64,000 bases of DNA, taken from contig NZ_JBBPCL010000001.1 of assembly GCF_038039215.1 (NCBI RefSeq), positions 186,001 to 250,000 of the forward strand. The letters run 5' to 3'. Source of the DNA: Pseudonocardia sp. T1-2H. GTDB taxonomy: Bacteria > Actinomycetota > Actinomycetes > Mycobacteriales > Pseudonocardiaceae. The notes under the pieces were generated by a model. The model worked only from the letters and a program-made list of their open reading frames with translations, ran no database searches and was not told the origin of the DNA. This document shows positions 47,522 to 55,402 of the stretch, piece by piece (the first letter of the stretch is position 1; every line of letters starts with the position of its first letter). A program made the position numbers and the translations under genes.

Positions 47522-49893
47522 GGATGTGGATCCGGCTGCGGAGCATGGGTGGCACCGGCCTGGCGGCCGCACGGCGGATGCGGCGTAGGCCGTCCCGGCG
47601 CGGTCTGCTCACGGCGGTGCTCGTCCTCGCGCTGGGTGCGGGTGTCGTCGGTGGATTGGCGCAGCTCCGGGTCGACACAGGTACCGACTCGTTCCTCCCC
47701 GCGGGCGATCCCACCCTCGCTGCGATCGAGCAGAAGGCGCGCAGTTTCGGCGGTGATCCCGTCGTGGTGCTGGTCCGGTCGCCGGAGCCCCGCCAGCTGC
47801 TCCTCGATCAGCAGCAGCTGCTGGCGCTGCTGCGGGCCGAGGGCACCCTGGCGACGCTGCCCGATGTCGCGGCCGTGTACGGCCCGGCCACCGTGATCAA
47901 CCAGATCGTCACGTCGGCACAGAACCTCCTCGCCCAGATCGCGGGGCGTCGCGACGGGCTGCGGATACAGGCCGAGCAGCAGGCCCGGGCCGCGGGCGCC
48001 ACGGAGCGGGGGACCCAGCAGGCGATCGAGCAGGCCACCCGCGATTTCGATGTCCGCTACGGCAGCCTGCTGGTGCAGGGGCTGCCCGCCGGGGCGCCGA
48101 CGCTCTACAACTCGAACTTCGTGCGCACGGTGGCGTTCGACCAGTCCACCGGGCAGCCGCGCCCGCAATGGCGCTTCGTCATCCCTGCGCCGGACACCGT
48201 GGCCATTCTGGTCCGGCCGCGGGAAGGGCTTGATCAGGCGGGCACGCAACGGCTCGTGGACGCCGTCCGCACCACGGTCGGGGACGCGGGCCTGGCCACG
48301 CGGACGATCACCGTCACCGGGGTTCCGGCGGTCACCGCCGGACTCGCCGGACAGGTGGCTGCGGAGCTGCCGCTGCTCGGACTGCTGGTCGCGGTCGCCG
48401 TCGCGTTGCGGTCGCTGCTGGTACCGGGGCGCGGGCGGCGCTCGGCCCGGCTGTGGCCGCTGGCGGCCGCTCTCCTGGGCACCGCGCTGGCGCTTGCGGT
48501 GTTCGGGTGGCTGAACCGGCCGCTGTCGTTCGGATCCGTCGCCATGCTGCCGCTGCTCCTCGGGGTCGGTAGCACGTTCCCGCTGTACCTCGCAGCCCTG
48601 CGCAACCGGCGCCGAATCGTGGTGATGGCAGTGGCCAGCGCTGGTGCCTTCGCCTCACTCGCCGTCTCTCCGCTGCCGTTCGTGCGCGAGCTCGGCATGG
48701 CTCTGGCCCTGGGTGTGCTGGGCACCGTGGCCGCGGCGCTGCTGCTGCGTCGAGGACTTCCCGATCGGCCCGGCGTAGATCCGACAATCCTCGAGTCGGC
48801 AGTCCCGGACCCGGCCAAGGCCTCACCGCGCCCGGTGCGCTGGCCTGCGCGGATAGCGGTACTGATGGTGCTCACCGCGGTCGCCGGGCTGGGATGGACG
48901 GTGTTGCCCCGGCTTGCCGTCGAGGCCAACCCGCTCGAACTCGCCCGTGGTCTGCCGCAGCTCGACGATGCCCTGGTGGCGGAGCAGGTACTGGGATCGT
49001 CGGGTGAGGTCAGCATCAGGCTGAGCGGGCCCGACGTAGTCAGCCCAGAGGCGCTGGCCTGGTCCAGACAGGCCGAGGCAGCGGTGATTTCCGGCTACGG
49101 TGGCGAGGTCCGTCCGGTCCTGACGTTGCCGAGCCTGCTGGCTTTCCTCGGCGATGCACCTACCGCCGAGCAGATCGACGCGGCGCTGGAGCTGTTCCCC
49201 AGCTACCTGCGCTCCGCGGCGGTGGCACCCGACCGCAGGTCGGCGCTGATGATCTTCGGGCTTCAGCTGCGCGATCTGGACGCGCAGAACCGGCTCCTGC
49301 AGGACGTCCGGGACGCCCTTCCGGCCCTGCCACCCGGGTACTCGGCTGATCTTGTCGGGCTGCCGGTTGCGGCCGGCCGGGGGTACGACCTCATCTCCGA
49401 GGGGCGCTACCTGGCCAACCTCGCCGGCATCGCGGTGGCGGGCGTGGTGCTGGCGATCGGGCTGCGGCGGCGCACCGACGCCCTGCGGGCGACGGCGGCG
49501 GCGCTGCTGGCCACCGGGTGGGGGCTGGCGATCATCTGGTTGGTGGGTGGCTCCCTGAGTCCCCTCACAGTTGCACTCGGCTCCCTCATCACGGTGACCG
49601 GGTGCGAGTTCCTGGTGCTGCTCGCCGAGGCCCGGCGGAGCGGTGAGCGGTGGTTGCGGCGCAGTGTCGCGTTCGCCTGCCTGACCTCAGCGATCGGTTA
49701 CGCCGCTCTGGCGGCGTCACAGCTGCGGTTGGTGCGCGAATTCGGCGTGGTCCTGACGGTGGCTGTGATGTTGTCCTATCTCGCAGCGCTGGCTGTGATG
49801 TGGATCTTCCCGCCGGGGCTGGGGCCCGCGGTCGGGAGCGGAAGTGCACGTGGACGCGTGCGGGTTGCGAGAAGAACGGAGGTGGTGGTGTGA
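47518..49893 (+). CDS. RND/MmpL-like membrane transporter
   Basis: 791 residues. One N-terminal span (RGLLTAVLVLALGAGVVGGL) precedes a large outer loop; then come hydrophobic blocks (LLGLLVAVAVALRSLL, LWPLAAALLGTALALAVFGWL, FGSVAMLPLLLGVGSTFPLYL) and a second half with another loop and spans. The layout is that of MMPL/SSD-type RND proteins. RND genes directly after mce genes are seen in some actinobacteria, and the protein may help substrate movement. GTG at 47518 overlaps the previous stop; ATG 47524 is an alternative. Confidence 0.88.
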   Translation: MRMWIRLRSMGGTGLAAARRMRRRPSRRGLLTAVLVLALGAGVVGGLAQLRVDTGTDSFLPAGDPTLAAIEQKARSFGGDPVVVLVRSPEPRQLLLDQQQLLALLRAEGTLATLPDVAAVYGPATVINQIVTSAQNLLAQIAGRRDGLRIQAEQQARAAGATERGTQQAIEQATRDFDVRYGSLLVQGLPAGAPTLYNSNFVRTVAFDQSTGQPRPQWRFVIPAPDTVAILVRPREGLDQAGTQRLVDAVRTTVGDAGLATRTITVTGVPAVTAGLAGQVAAELPLLGLLVAVAVALRSLLVPGRGRRSARLWPLAAALLGTALALAVFGWLNRPLSFGSVAMLPLLLGVGSTFPLYLAALRNRRRIVVMAVASAGAFASLAVSPLPFVRELGMALALGVLGTVAAALLLRRGLPDRPGVDPTILESAVPDPAKASPRPVRWPARIAVLMVLTAVAGLGWTVLPRLAVEANPLELARGLPQLDDALVAEQVLGSSGEVSIRLSGPDVVSPEALAWSRQAEAAVISGYGGEVRPVLTLPSLLAFLGDAPTAEQIDAALELFPSYLRSAAVAPDRRSALMIFGLQLRDLDAQNRLLQDVRDALPALPPGYSADLVGLPVAAGRGYDLISEGRYLANLAGIAVAGVVLAIGLRRRTDALRATAAALLATGWGLAIIWLVGGSLSPLTVALGSLITVTGCEFLVLLAEARRSGERWLRRSVAFACLTSAIGYAALAASQLRLVREFGVVLTVAVMLSYLAALAVMWIFPPGLGPAVGSGSARGRVRVARRTEVVV

Positions 49894-50969
49894 GGGGAAC
49901 GAAGGTGTTCCGCAGCGCCGCGGGCGAGACGACGAGGTGGCTGCGTCAGCGGCCGCTGCTGGTGCCCCGACCGGGGAAGACCTGGTACCTCAGCGCCGTA
50001 GCGCTCGCGGTGCTTGCTACCGGGGCCGGCACTCAGATCGCGGTCGCCCAGATCACGGCCCTGCCTGCCGACGCGGCCTTCCGGATTCACGACACCATGC
50101 TCACCGAGCAGCAGCTGACGGACCGGGTCCGGGCCCTCGAGGCGCTCTATGGGGTGCGACGCCCCGATGATCCGGCGGCTGTGGACCGGTTCAACCGAGA
50201 TTCGGCGAAGGCCGTAGCCGTGAGCGAGATACTGGATTCGGCGGCCGAGGAAGAGGGCGTCGTCATCCCGGAGAAGGCGGCTCAGGATGAGCTGGAGAAG
50301 CTGCTCACCCAGACCTACCCGGCTGGGCGCGGCGACTTCATCGCCCGGTTGGGTCAGGTCGGGCTGTCCGAGCCCGAGGTGCTTGCCGAGATCCGGCGGC
50401 AACTGACGAACGCGACGCTCTTCGACCAGGTCACCCGTGACATTCCTCCGGTGACCGACGCTGATGTCCAGCAGGCCTACGACACCCGTCGCGATGAGAT
50501 GGCCGAGCCGGAGAAGCGCCACGTACGCAACATCGTGGTCGCTTCCGAGGTCGAAGCCCGGAACGCGGTCGATCGGCTGAAGGCAGGCGAGGACTTCGGT
50601 GCAGTCGCTCGCAGCGTCTCGCTGGACGGAAGCACCAAGGACAAGGGCGGCGATCTCGGAACGGCGGTGCGCCAGCAGCTGGATCCCGGCTACGGCGACG
50701 AGGCCTTTCGCGCGGCTGCCAACTCCGTGTTCGGTCCGGTAGAGACCCAGCACGGGTGGAATGTCGGTCAGATTCTCGAGGTCACGCCTGCGGTCCCGCT
50801 GTCGCTGGAGCAGGTCCGAGATCCACTACGGCAGAAGCTGGAGGGGGAACGCAGGCTCGGGCGGTGGAACGGCTGGCTCGGCGAGAAGATCCGAGCGGCC
50901 GAGGTCGAGTACGCGCCGCGGTACCGGCCCGCCGATCCTGACGCACCGCCCGGCGACGTGCCGCGATGA
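49890..50969 (+). CDS. Parvulin-type peptidyl-prolyl isomerase (SurA/PrsA-like), membrane-anchored
   Basis: 359 residues. A signal-anchor (WYLSAVALAVLATGAGTQIAV) is followed by a SurA-like helical domain (residues ~75-190) and a PPIC domain (KRHVRNIVVASEVEARNAVDRLKAGEDFGAVARS, DKGGDLGTAV, FGPVETQHGWNVGQILEV). It probably folds secreted parts, perhaps the MCE proteins. A parvulin gene fused into an mce gene train by 4-bp overlaps is unusual in my experience. GTG at 49890. Confidence 0.9.
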   Translation: MRGTKVFRSAAGETTRWLRQRPLLVPRPGKTWYLSAVALAVLATGAGTQIAVAQITALPADAAFRIHDTMLTEQQLTDRVRALEALYGVRRPDDPAAVDRFNRDSAKAVAVSEILDSAAEEEGVVIPEKAAQDELEKLLTQTYPAGRGDFIARLGQVGLSEPEVLAEIRRQLTNATLFDQVTRDIPPVTDADVQQAYDTRRDEMAEPEKRHVRNIVVASEVEARNAVDRLKAGEDFGAVARSVSLDGSTKDKGGDLGTAVRQQLDPGYGDEAFRAAANSVFGPVETQHGWNVGQILEVTPAVPLSLEQVRDPLRQKLEGERRLGRWNGWLGEKIRAAEVEYAPRYRPADPDAPPGDVPR

Positions 50970-51169
50970 TCGGGCTCCTGCTGGTGGCCGGCTCGGCAGT
51001 GCTGTTCCTGCTCGGTTACTGGGGGAGGTGCAATGCCGAGGATCTCGTGCCGGTCTCGCTCGATGCGGACGAGCGTGCCCGCCGCACCCGGGTGCTCCGG
51101 CGTGGATCGCTGGCCTGCTGCGCGGTGGCCATGTTGTTCCTGATCGCGAGCATCGGCGCCTTCTTCTGA
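50966..51169 (+). CDS. Small two-span membrane protein
   Basis: 67 residues with two hydrophobic helices (IGLLLVAGSAVLFLLGYWG and LACCAVAMLFLIASIGAFF) around a charged middle. The ATG overlaps the parvulin stop by four bases, so it belongs to the same train and ends it. Family not recognised. Confidence 0.75.
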   Translation: MIGLLLVAGSAVLFLLGYWGRCNAEDLVPVSLDADERARRTRVLRRGSLACCAVAMLFLIASIGAFF

Positions 51170-51388
51170 AGGCGGTGGAGTTTCGGTAGTTAACACGGAT
51201 GCGGCACAACCCCTGTCCCGGCGATGGTGCCTTCGACCCGCAGCGCCGGTCGTGGAGCTCCGGGCAGGACGGCGCTGCCTCGACCGGGCGACGACCCGCG
51301 AACCTCGCAGCGTCGAGACGTTGGTTCCGGTCACTCGCAACGCCGGCGTCGCAGGGCACCAGGGGCGAATCAAAGAAGGGCGAGCGCA
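51170..51388. promoter_or_regulatory. Control region of the second dioxygenase gene
   Basis: 219 bases with no gene. It contains GTAGTTAACACGGA (51186-51199), matching GTAGTTATCACGGA at 28784-28797 in 13 of 14 positions. The shared element probably marks a common promoter or operator for both catabolic units. Confidence 0.5.
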
Positions 51389-52036
51389 ATGACGATCGGT
51401 TACAGCGGTGCCGAGAAGATCGATGATCTGCTCGATCCGGCGCAGGGTCTGGTCAGCCGGCATGTGTTCTCGGATCCGGCGATCTATGAGATGGAGCTGC
51501 AGCGGATCTTCGCGCGGTGTTGGCAGTTCCTCGGGCACGAGTCGCAGGTGCCGCGGCCCGGGGATTTTGTGAGTGCGTATCTGGGTGAAGACCCGGTGAT
51601 GTTGGTGCGGCAGGACGATGGATCTCTGGCTGCGTTCCTGAATGTGTGTCGGCATCGTGGTATGCGGATCTGCAAGTTGGATGCGGGGAACGCGGCGGGG
51701 TTTTCCTGTAGTTATCACGGGTGGGCCTACGACCGGCGTGGGAAGATCGTGGATGTTCCGTTCGGGGAGATGTATGAGAACGCTCCTCTGGACGACAGTT
51801 GGGCGGCTGTGCCGGTGGCGCAGGTGGCCAGTTACAAGGGTTTGATTTTCGGGACGTTCGATCCGGATGCGCCGTCGTTGGTGGAGTATCTGGGTGATAT
51901 GGCGTATTACCTCGATGTGTTGGTGGATCGTCGGGAGGGTGGCACCGAGTTGGTCGGTGGTGCCAACAAGTGGATCATTGACAGCAACTGGAAGTACGGG
52001 GCGGAGAACTTCGTCCAGGACGGCCATCACGCCTTC
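51385..52036 (+). repeat. 652-bp perfect direct repeat, copy 2
   Basis: Identical to 34603-35254. It starts 4 bases before the ATG of the second dioxygenase alpha gene and stops within the iron-site codons. Recombination between the copies would delete the whole 16.8-kb beta-to-parvulin segment. Confidence 0.95.
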
Positions 52037-52687
52037 GCCTCGCACATCTCGGCGCTGATGGCGGTGCAGCCCGACGAAGCCGAGGTCACGGACTTCCCTG
52101 GCGGGTGCACGGTGTCGCCGGGGAGTGGCCACGGTGGTGGATGGTTCGAAGGACCGACGCTCGAGATGGTCGTTCGCGATCCTGTCCTGCTCCGCTACCA
52201 CCAGGACGTGGTGCGCCCGGAGTCGATCCGCCGGTTGGGTGCCGACCGCGATCCGGTGCACAACGTCGCTGCCTTTACTGTGTTTCCGAACTTCTCATTC
52301 CTGACCGGCGTCCAAACCATCCGGGTCTGGGTGCCGCGCGGTCCGAACCACATGGAGGTGCGGTCCTGGACGATTGTCGACAAGGCCGCGCCCCAGGAGG
52401 TCAAGGACGCGCAACTGCGGCTGGTCCGAACCACGTTCAGCCCCAGCGGAATCCTGGAGCAGGACGACGGCGAGAACTGGTCGATGTGCCAGGACACGAT
52501 GCGTGGTCACGTTTCGCGGCAGCTGAACTCCAACATGCGAATGGGAATGGGCAAGCGGGTCGACGCCGATATCGCGGTGCCCGGTCGGGTGATGCACGGC
52601 TGGAACGAGGAGCCGGGACGCGGGTTCTTCGAGCGCTACCGCCACCTGATGTCCGAACCCACCTCGCGGGCCTGGCTGGAGAGGTAA
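51389..52687 (+). CDS. Ring-hydroxylating dioxygenase alpha subunit, copy 2
   Basis: 432 residues, the same length as copy 1. The first 216 residues are identical (Rieske ligands C87, H89, C107, H110). The iron site reads FVQDGHHAFASH. Residues ~217-315 differ from copy 1 (EVTDFPGGCTVSPGSGHGGGWFEGPTLE), then similarity rises again. No beta gene follows; it would need the one at 35.9 kb. The next genes are a LigB-type dioxygenase and a reductase, suggesting a second transcription unit completing the pathway. Confidence 0.94.
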   Translation: MTIGYSGAEKIDDLLDPAQGLVSRHVFSDPAIYEMELQRIFARCWQFLGHESQVPRPGDFVSAYLGEDPVMLVRQDDGSLAAFLNVCRHRGMRICKLDAGNAAGFSCSYHGWAYDRRGKIVDVPFGEMYENAPLDDSWAAVPVAQVASYKGLIFGTFDPDAPSLVEYLGDMAYYLDVLVDRREGGTELVGGANKWIIDSNWKYGAENFVQDGHHAFASHISALMAVQPDEAEVTDFPGGCTVSPGSGHGGGWFEGPTLEMVVRDPVLLRYHQDVVRPESIRRLGADRDPVHNVAAFTVFPNFSFLTGVQTIRVWVPRGPNHMEVRSWTIVDKAAPQEVKDAQLRLVRTTFSPSGILEQDDGENWSMCQDTMRGHVSRQLNSNMRMGMGKRVDADIAVPGRVMHGWNEEPGRGFFERYRHLMSEPTSRAWLER

Positions 52688-52711
52688 GGGCCGAACGGGA
52701 AAGGCAACAAC

Positions 52712-53635
52712 ATGATCACAGAGCGTGGTGCGTGCGCCGGCCGCACGCCCCCCGACGATCAGCCACCGCTGCCAGTCGAACTCGTGACGGCGTCTCCTGC
52801 CCCGGCGGTCCCGGTCAACATCGTGTTCGCCGGCGGGTGCTCCCATGCGGCGGCCTTGCCGGCCGGCCCCGCAATCGACCCGCCCGATGCCGCTGCTCGT
52901 CTGAGTGCCGGCTACGCGCGGCTTTCACAGGACATCGCCGCAGCCGCGCCGGACCTGATGATCGTGATCACGGACCGCCATCAGCAGAGCTTCTCGACCG
53001 GCACGTTCGTCGTCGGCACCGGCGAGCGCCACACCGGCTCGATGGCAGTTCGCGATCGGCCCGACCTGGATCTATCTCTTAAGGGGATGCCGGCATATGC
53101 CTACGCGATCGCGGACTGCTTGCGCGCCGAGGGGGTGGAGGTGACGGAGGTGGGTCGGGTCGACCTCGATCACGGGTTGATCGTGCCGCTCCGAGAGCTG
53201 CTACCGCGTCCGGGCATCCCAGTCGTCCCGATCGTCACTCAGCCGGCGCGTGGCTTCTCCCCGTTCGGAGCCCGGTCCTTCGGCGAGGTGCTCCGATATG
53301 TCGTCGAAGCCCGCGAGGAGCGCATCGCCGTTCTGGCCACCGGTGGTCTGTCGCACCGGCTGGACCCGGGAGAGGTCGGCAACAGCGACGTCGAGTTCGA
53401 CAGCCATGTCCTGCAGATGTTGCACGATGGGCGGGGACCGGAACTGGGCGATCTCGATCCTTACACCCTGCTTCGTCATGGGCACCACGAGTTCCTCAAC
53501 TGGCTGGTGATGCTCGGCATGATCGGGCCGGGCGTTCGGGGCGAGGTGTACGCCTACGAACCGATGCCGCAGTCCGGAGGTGCTCGGGCCGTGGTGAACA
53601 TGCTGCTCTCCGAGCGGAAGACACCCGCTGCCTGA
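52712..53635 (+). CDS. LigB-superfamily (type II) extradiol dioxygenase
   Basis: 307 residues. Motifs of the LigB/MhpB superfamily are visible: FAGGCSHAAALP (first His), LMIVITDRHQQSF, VDLDHGLIVPLRELLP, ATGGLSHRLDP and GHHEFLNWLVML. These enzymes open catechols or gallate-like rings using Fe(II). It is unrelated to the type I dioxygenase at 30 kb, so the island has two evolutionarily separate ring-cleaving enzymes, perhaps for two rings of one substrate. Start ATG at 52712; a later in-frame start is possible. Confidence 0.85.
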   Translation: MITERGACAGRTPPDDQPPLPVELVTASPAPAVPVNIVFAGGCSHAAALPAGPAIDPPDAAARLSAGYARLSQDIAAAAPDLMIVITDRHQQSFSTGTFVVGTGERHTGSMAVRDRPDLDLSLKGMPAYAYAIADCLRAEGVEVTEVGRVDLDHGLIVPLRELLPRPGIPVVPIVTQPARGFSPFGARSFGEVLRYVVEAREERIAVLATGGLSHRLDPGEVGNSDVEFDSHVLQMLHDGRGPELGDLDPYTLLRHGHHEFLNWLVMLGMIGPGVRGEVYAYEPMPQSGGARAVVNMLLSERKTPAA

Positions 53636-53744
53636 GGCTTCCGAGTTCGTCTGCGCGATGCGTACCGACCCAACGCCCAGCTCTCTCCGACGCGGCCTCG
53701 ACGCGGGGCCCGGATCCGAAGTCCCCCACGAAGTGAGGCTGTTC

Positions 53745-54720
53745 ATGAATGCCGAGGTTGCCCGCGTTCCGCTGGGGGCCGCTGAAGAGCTGAGGCTGAT
53801 CGTCCGGCAGGTGGTCCGCGAGGCCGACGGAGTCGTCTCGGTGCTGCTCGCGGACGCGGAGGGGGGCGAGCTGCCGCCGTGGGAACCCGGCGCACACATC
53901 GACCTGTGCCTGCCCGGTATAACGCGGCAGTACTCGCTGTGCGGGGACCCGGCGGATCGACACCACTACCGGCTCGGGGTGCTGTTGGAGCCCAGGAGTC
54001 GCGGAGGATCACGCTTCGTGCACGACATCTTGGGCCCCGGACATTCAGTGACAGTCCGCCCACCGCGCAACCACTTCCGCCTCGGTGAGGCAGCCGAATA
54101 CCTGTTCATCGCCGGCGGAATCGGTATCACTCCGCTGTTGCCGATGATCGCGCGCGCCGAGGCCGAAGGGCGTCCCTGGCGTCTCGTCTACGGCGGGCGG
54201 TCGCGTGGTTCGATGGCTTTCCTCGGGCAGGTGGCCACCTACGGTGACAAGGTCGAGGTGGTGCCCCAGGATGAACACGGGCTGCTCGACCTGGCCGAGC
54301 TCCTGAAAGTCCCTGGCCAGAGACACGTCTATTGCTGTGGGCCCGAACCTCTACTGGCGGCCGTGGAGAGCCACTGTGCCGGTTGGCCAACAGGCCGACT
54401 GCACGTGGAGCGGTTCACGACGGCGGCCCTGGTCGGCGACGCGGACAGCCAGACGGCGTTCGAGGTGGAGTGCGCGGAATCGGGTGTGACCGTGGCTGTG
54501 GCGATCGGGCAGACCATGCTCGACGCCATGCTGGAAGCCGGTCTCGACCTCAACTTCGATTGCAAGGAGGGGACGTGTGGTACGTGCGAGCTCGGCCTCG
54601 TCGAGGGCGTCGCTGATCATCGAGACGCGGTACTCACTCGGGAGGAGCGCGACGCGGGCGAGTTGATTCTTCCCTGCGTCTCTCGTGCCCGGAGCTTCCA
54701 GGCTTGTCGTCGAAGCGTGA
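53745..54720 (+). CDS. Flavin/2Fe-2S oxidoreductase (phthalate-dioxygenase-reductase type), frame break
   Basis: About 324 residues. The FMN/FAD-binding part has ITRQYSLCGDPAD, NAD-binding FIAGGIGITPLLPMI and YCCGPEPLL. The C-terminal plant-type ferredoxin has FDCKEGTCGTCELG and a last Cys in LPCVSRA. It passes electrons from NAD(P)H to the Rieske oxygenases. The end is out of frame after SRARS at 54692-54698 (GAGCTTC). Dropping one base, or adding two, gives SRLVVEA and the stop at 54718-54720, the normal end for the family. The start could be ATG 53745 or further upstream at 53658. Confidence 0.88.
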
Positions 54721-55355
54721 GCATGATCGAACGCCGGGGCGGTCGGCCTTCGAATTGCGACCATCAAGGAGGAGACCGTCCGGTTGTACCGGCTCGGTCG
54801 GCTCGTGCGACTGGAGATCCAGTATGTGTTGCGCGTCCGCCGCAGCCAGTGCCACGAAGGCGCCGCCGCCGGTGTCAAACGGCCTGCCGGGCGCTGGTTT
54901 AGTAGAGAAGCTCGAACTCACGACCAGGCTGATCAGAGGTCGTCCAGTAGGCGTCGGTCAGCGACCTCATCTTCGGCGTCCCCGGAGTCGTCGCCTACAT
55001 CTCCCAGCCCACGCCGCGGGCCCTGCCATCCCTGCGCAAGACCATGAGATGGCACGAGGTCCGGCCAGCTTTGTGGCCTTGGTGATCGTGCTCTACCCAC
55101 ACCGTCGACCCGCATCTGGCCGCGATCCCGCTCTTCGAAGTAGTCGGCACGGCGGCCGAGCGTTCGAGATCGAGCCAGTCCTCATACCGGCCCGCGTGCT
55201 CGGCGACCCCGTCGTGATGGGGAGTGGTTGACGATGCCGACGTGACACGAGTCGTGACACGAAACCGCGTCGACAGGTGTTGTCACGGTGGGCCGAGGCA
55301 CCGGTCGCGTTATTGTTGTCGCTGGCAGATGCGCTGTGATGTGAGTAACCATCCT
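54721..55355. other. Degenerate right end of the island
   Basis: 635 bases without a recognisable intact gene. A strong ribosome-binding site (aaggaggaga, 54767-54776) precedes a TTG at 54784 that opens an 87-codon frame (LYRLGRLVRLEIQYVLRVRRSQ). The later codons look random, so this may be the stump of a lost gene. No integrase motif (R-H-R-Y) was found on either strand. Confidence 0.4.
55241..55262 (-). repeat. Island-end inverted repeat, right copy
   Basis: CGTGACACGAG followed by TCGTGACACGA. On the minus strand it equals the repeat at 21973-21994 except for one central base. It lies 93 bases inside the right attachment site. Confidence 0.7.
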
Positions 55356-55397
55356 CTTTTAATCCGCGGGTTGTGAGTTCGATCCTCACGGGGCCCA
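55356..55397 (+). other. attR: displaced 3' half of tRNA-Lys
   Basis: CTTTTAATCCGCGGGTT is followed by GTGAG-TTCGATC-CTCAC and GGGGCCCA. The T stem differs from the intact tRNA (CGGGG/CCCCG) at several positions but is still fully paired, so it comes from a real tRNA-Lys, not from decay. The 5' half of a tRNA is absent here. Confidence 0.9.
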
Positions 55398-55402
55398 CCC
55401 CT

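Larger units (their letters stand above)
21861..55372. mobile_element. Genomic island inserted in tRNA-Lys (about 33.5 kb)
   Basis: The 17-bp sequence CTTTTAATCCGCGGGTT of the tRNA anticodon arm (21861-21877) recurs at 55356-55372, followed there by a complete alternative T arm and acceptor 3' strand of tRNA-Lys. Near-identical 22-bp inverted repeats lie ~70-95 bases inside each end. The interior has an aromatic catabolic and MCE-import gene set, a wrecked transposase, patches of lower GC, and regulatory genes unlike the flanks. No intact integrase is visible, so the island is probably no longer mobile by itself. The flanks are core genes. Confidence 0.85.

Noticed and set aside
46255..49893. 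A 1212-codon frame that would fuse MceF to the RND protein
   Set aside because: After the break at 47025-47032 it reads nonsense up to about 47518. The MCE tail continues in another frame and ends in its own stop overlapping the RND start.
461..54699. Programmed +1 frameshifting at GAG-CTT-C
   Set aside because: CTT slipping to TTC resembles the prfB site, but there is no stop codon in the A site, the reductase site is in a different codon phase, and the same heptamer reads normally at 32079.
54721..55355. An integrase gene at the right island end
   Set aside because: I looked on both strands for tyrosine-recombinase R-H-R-Y segments and serine-recombinase motifs and found none, only scattered short frames.
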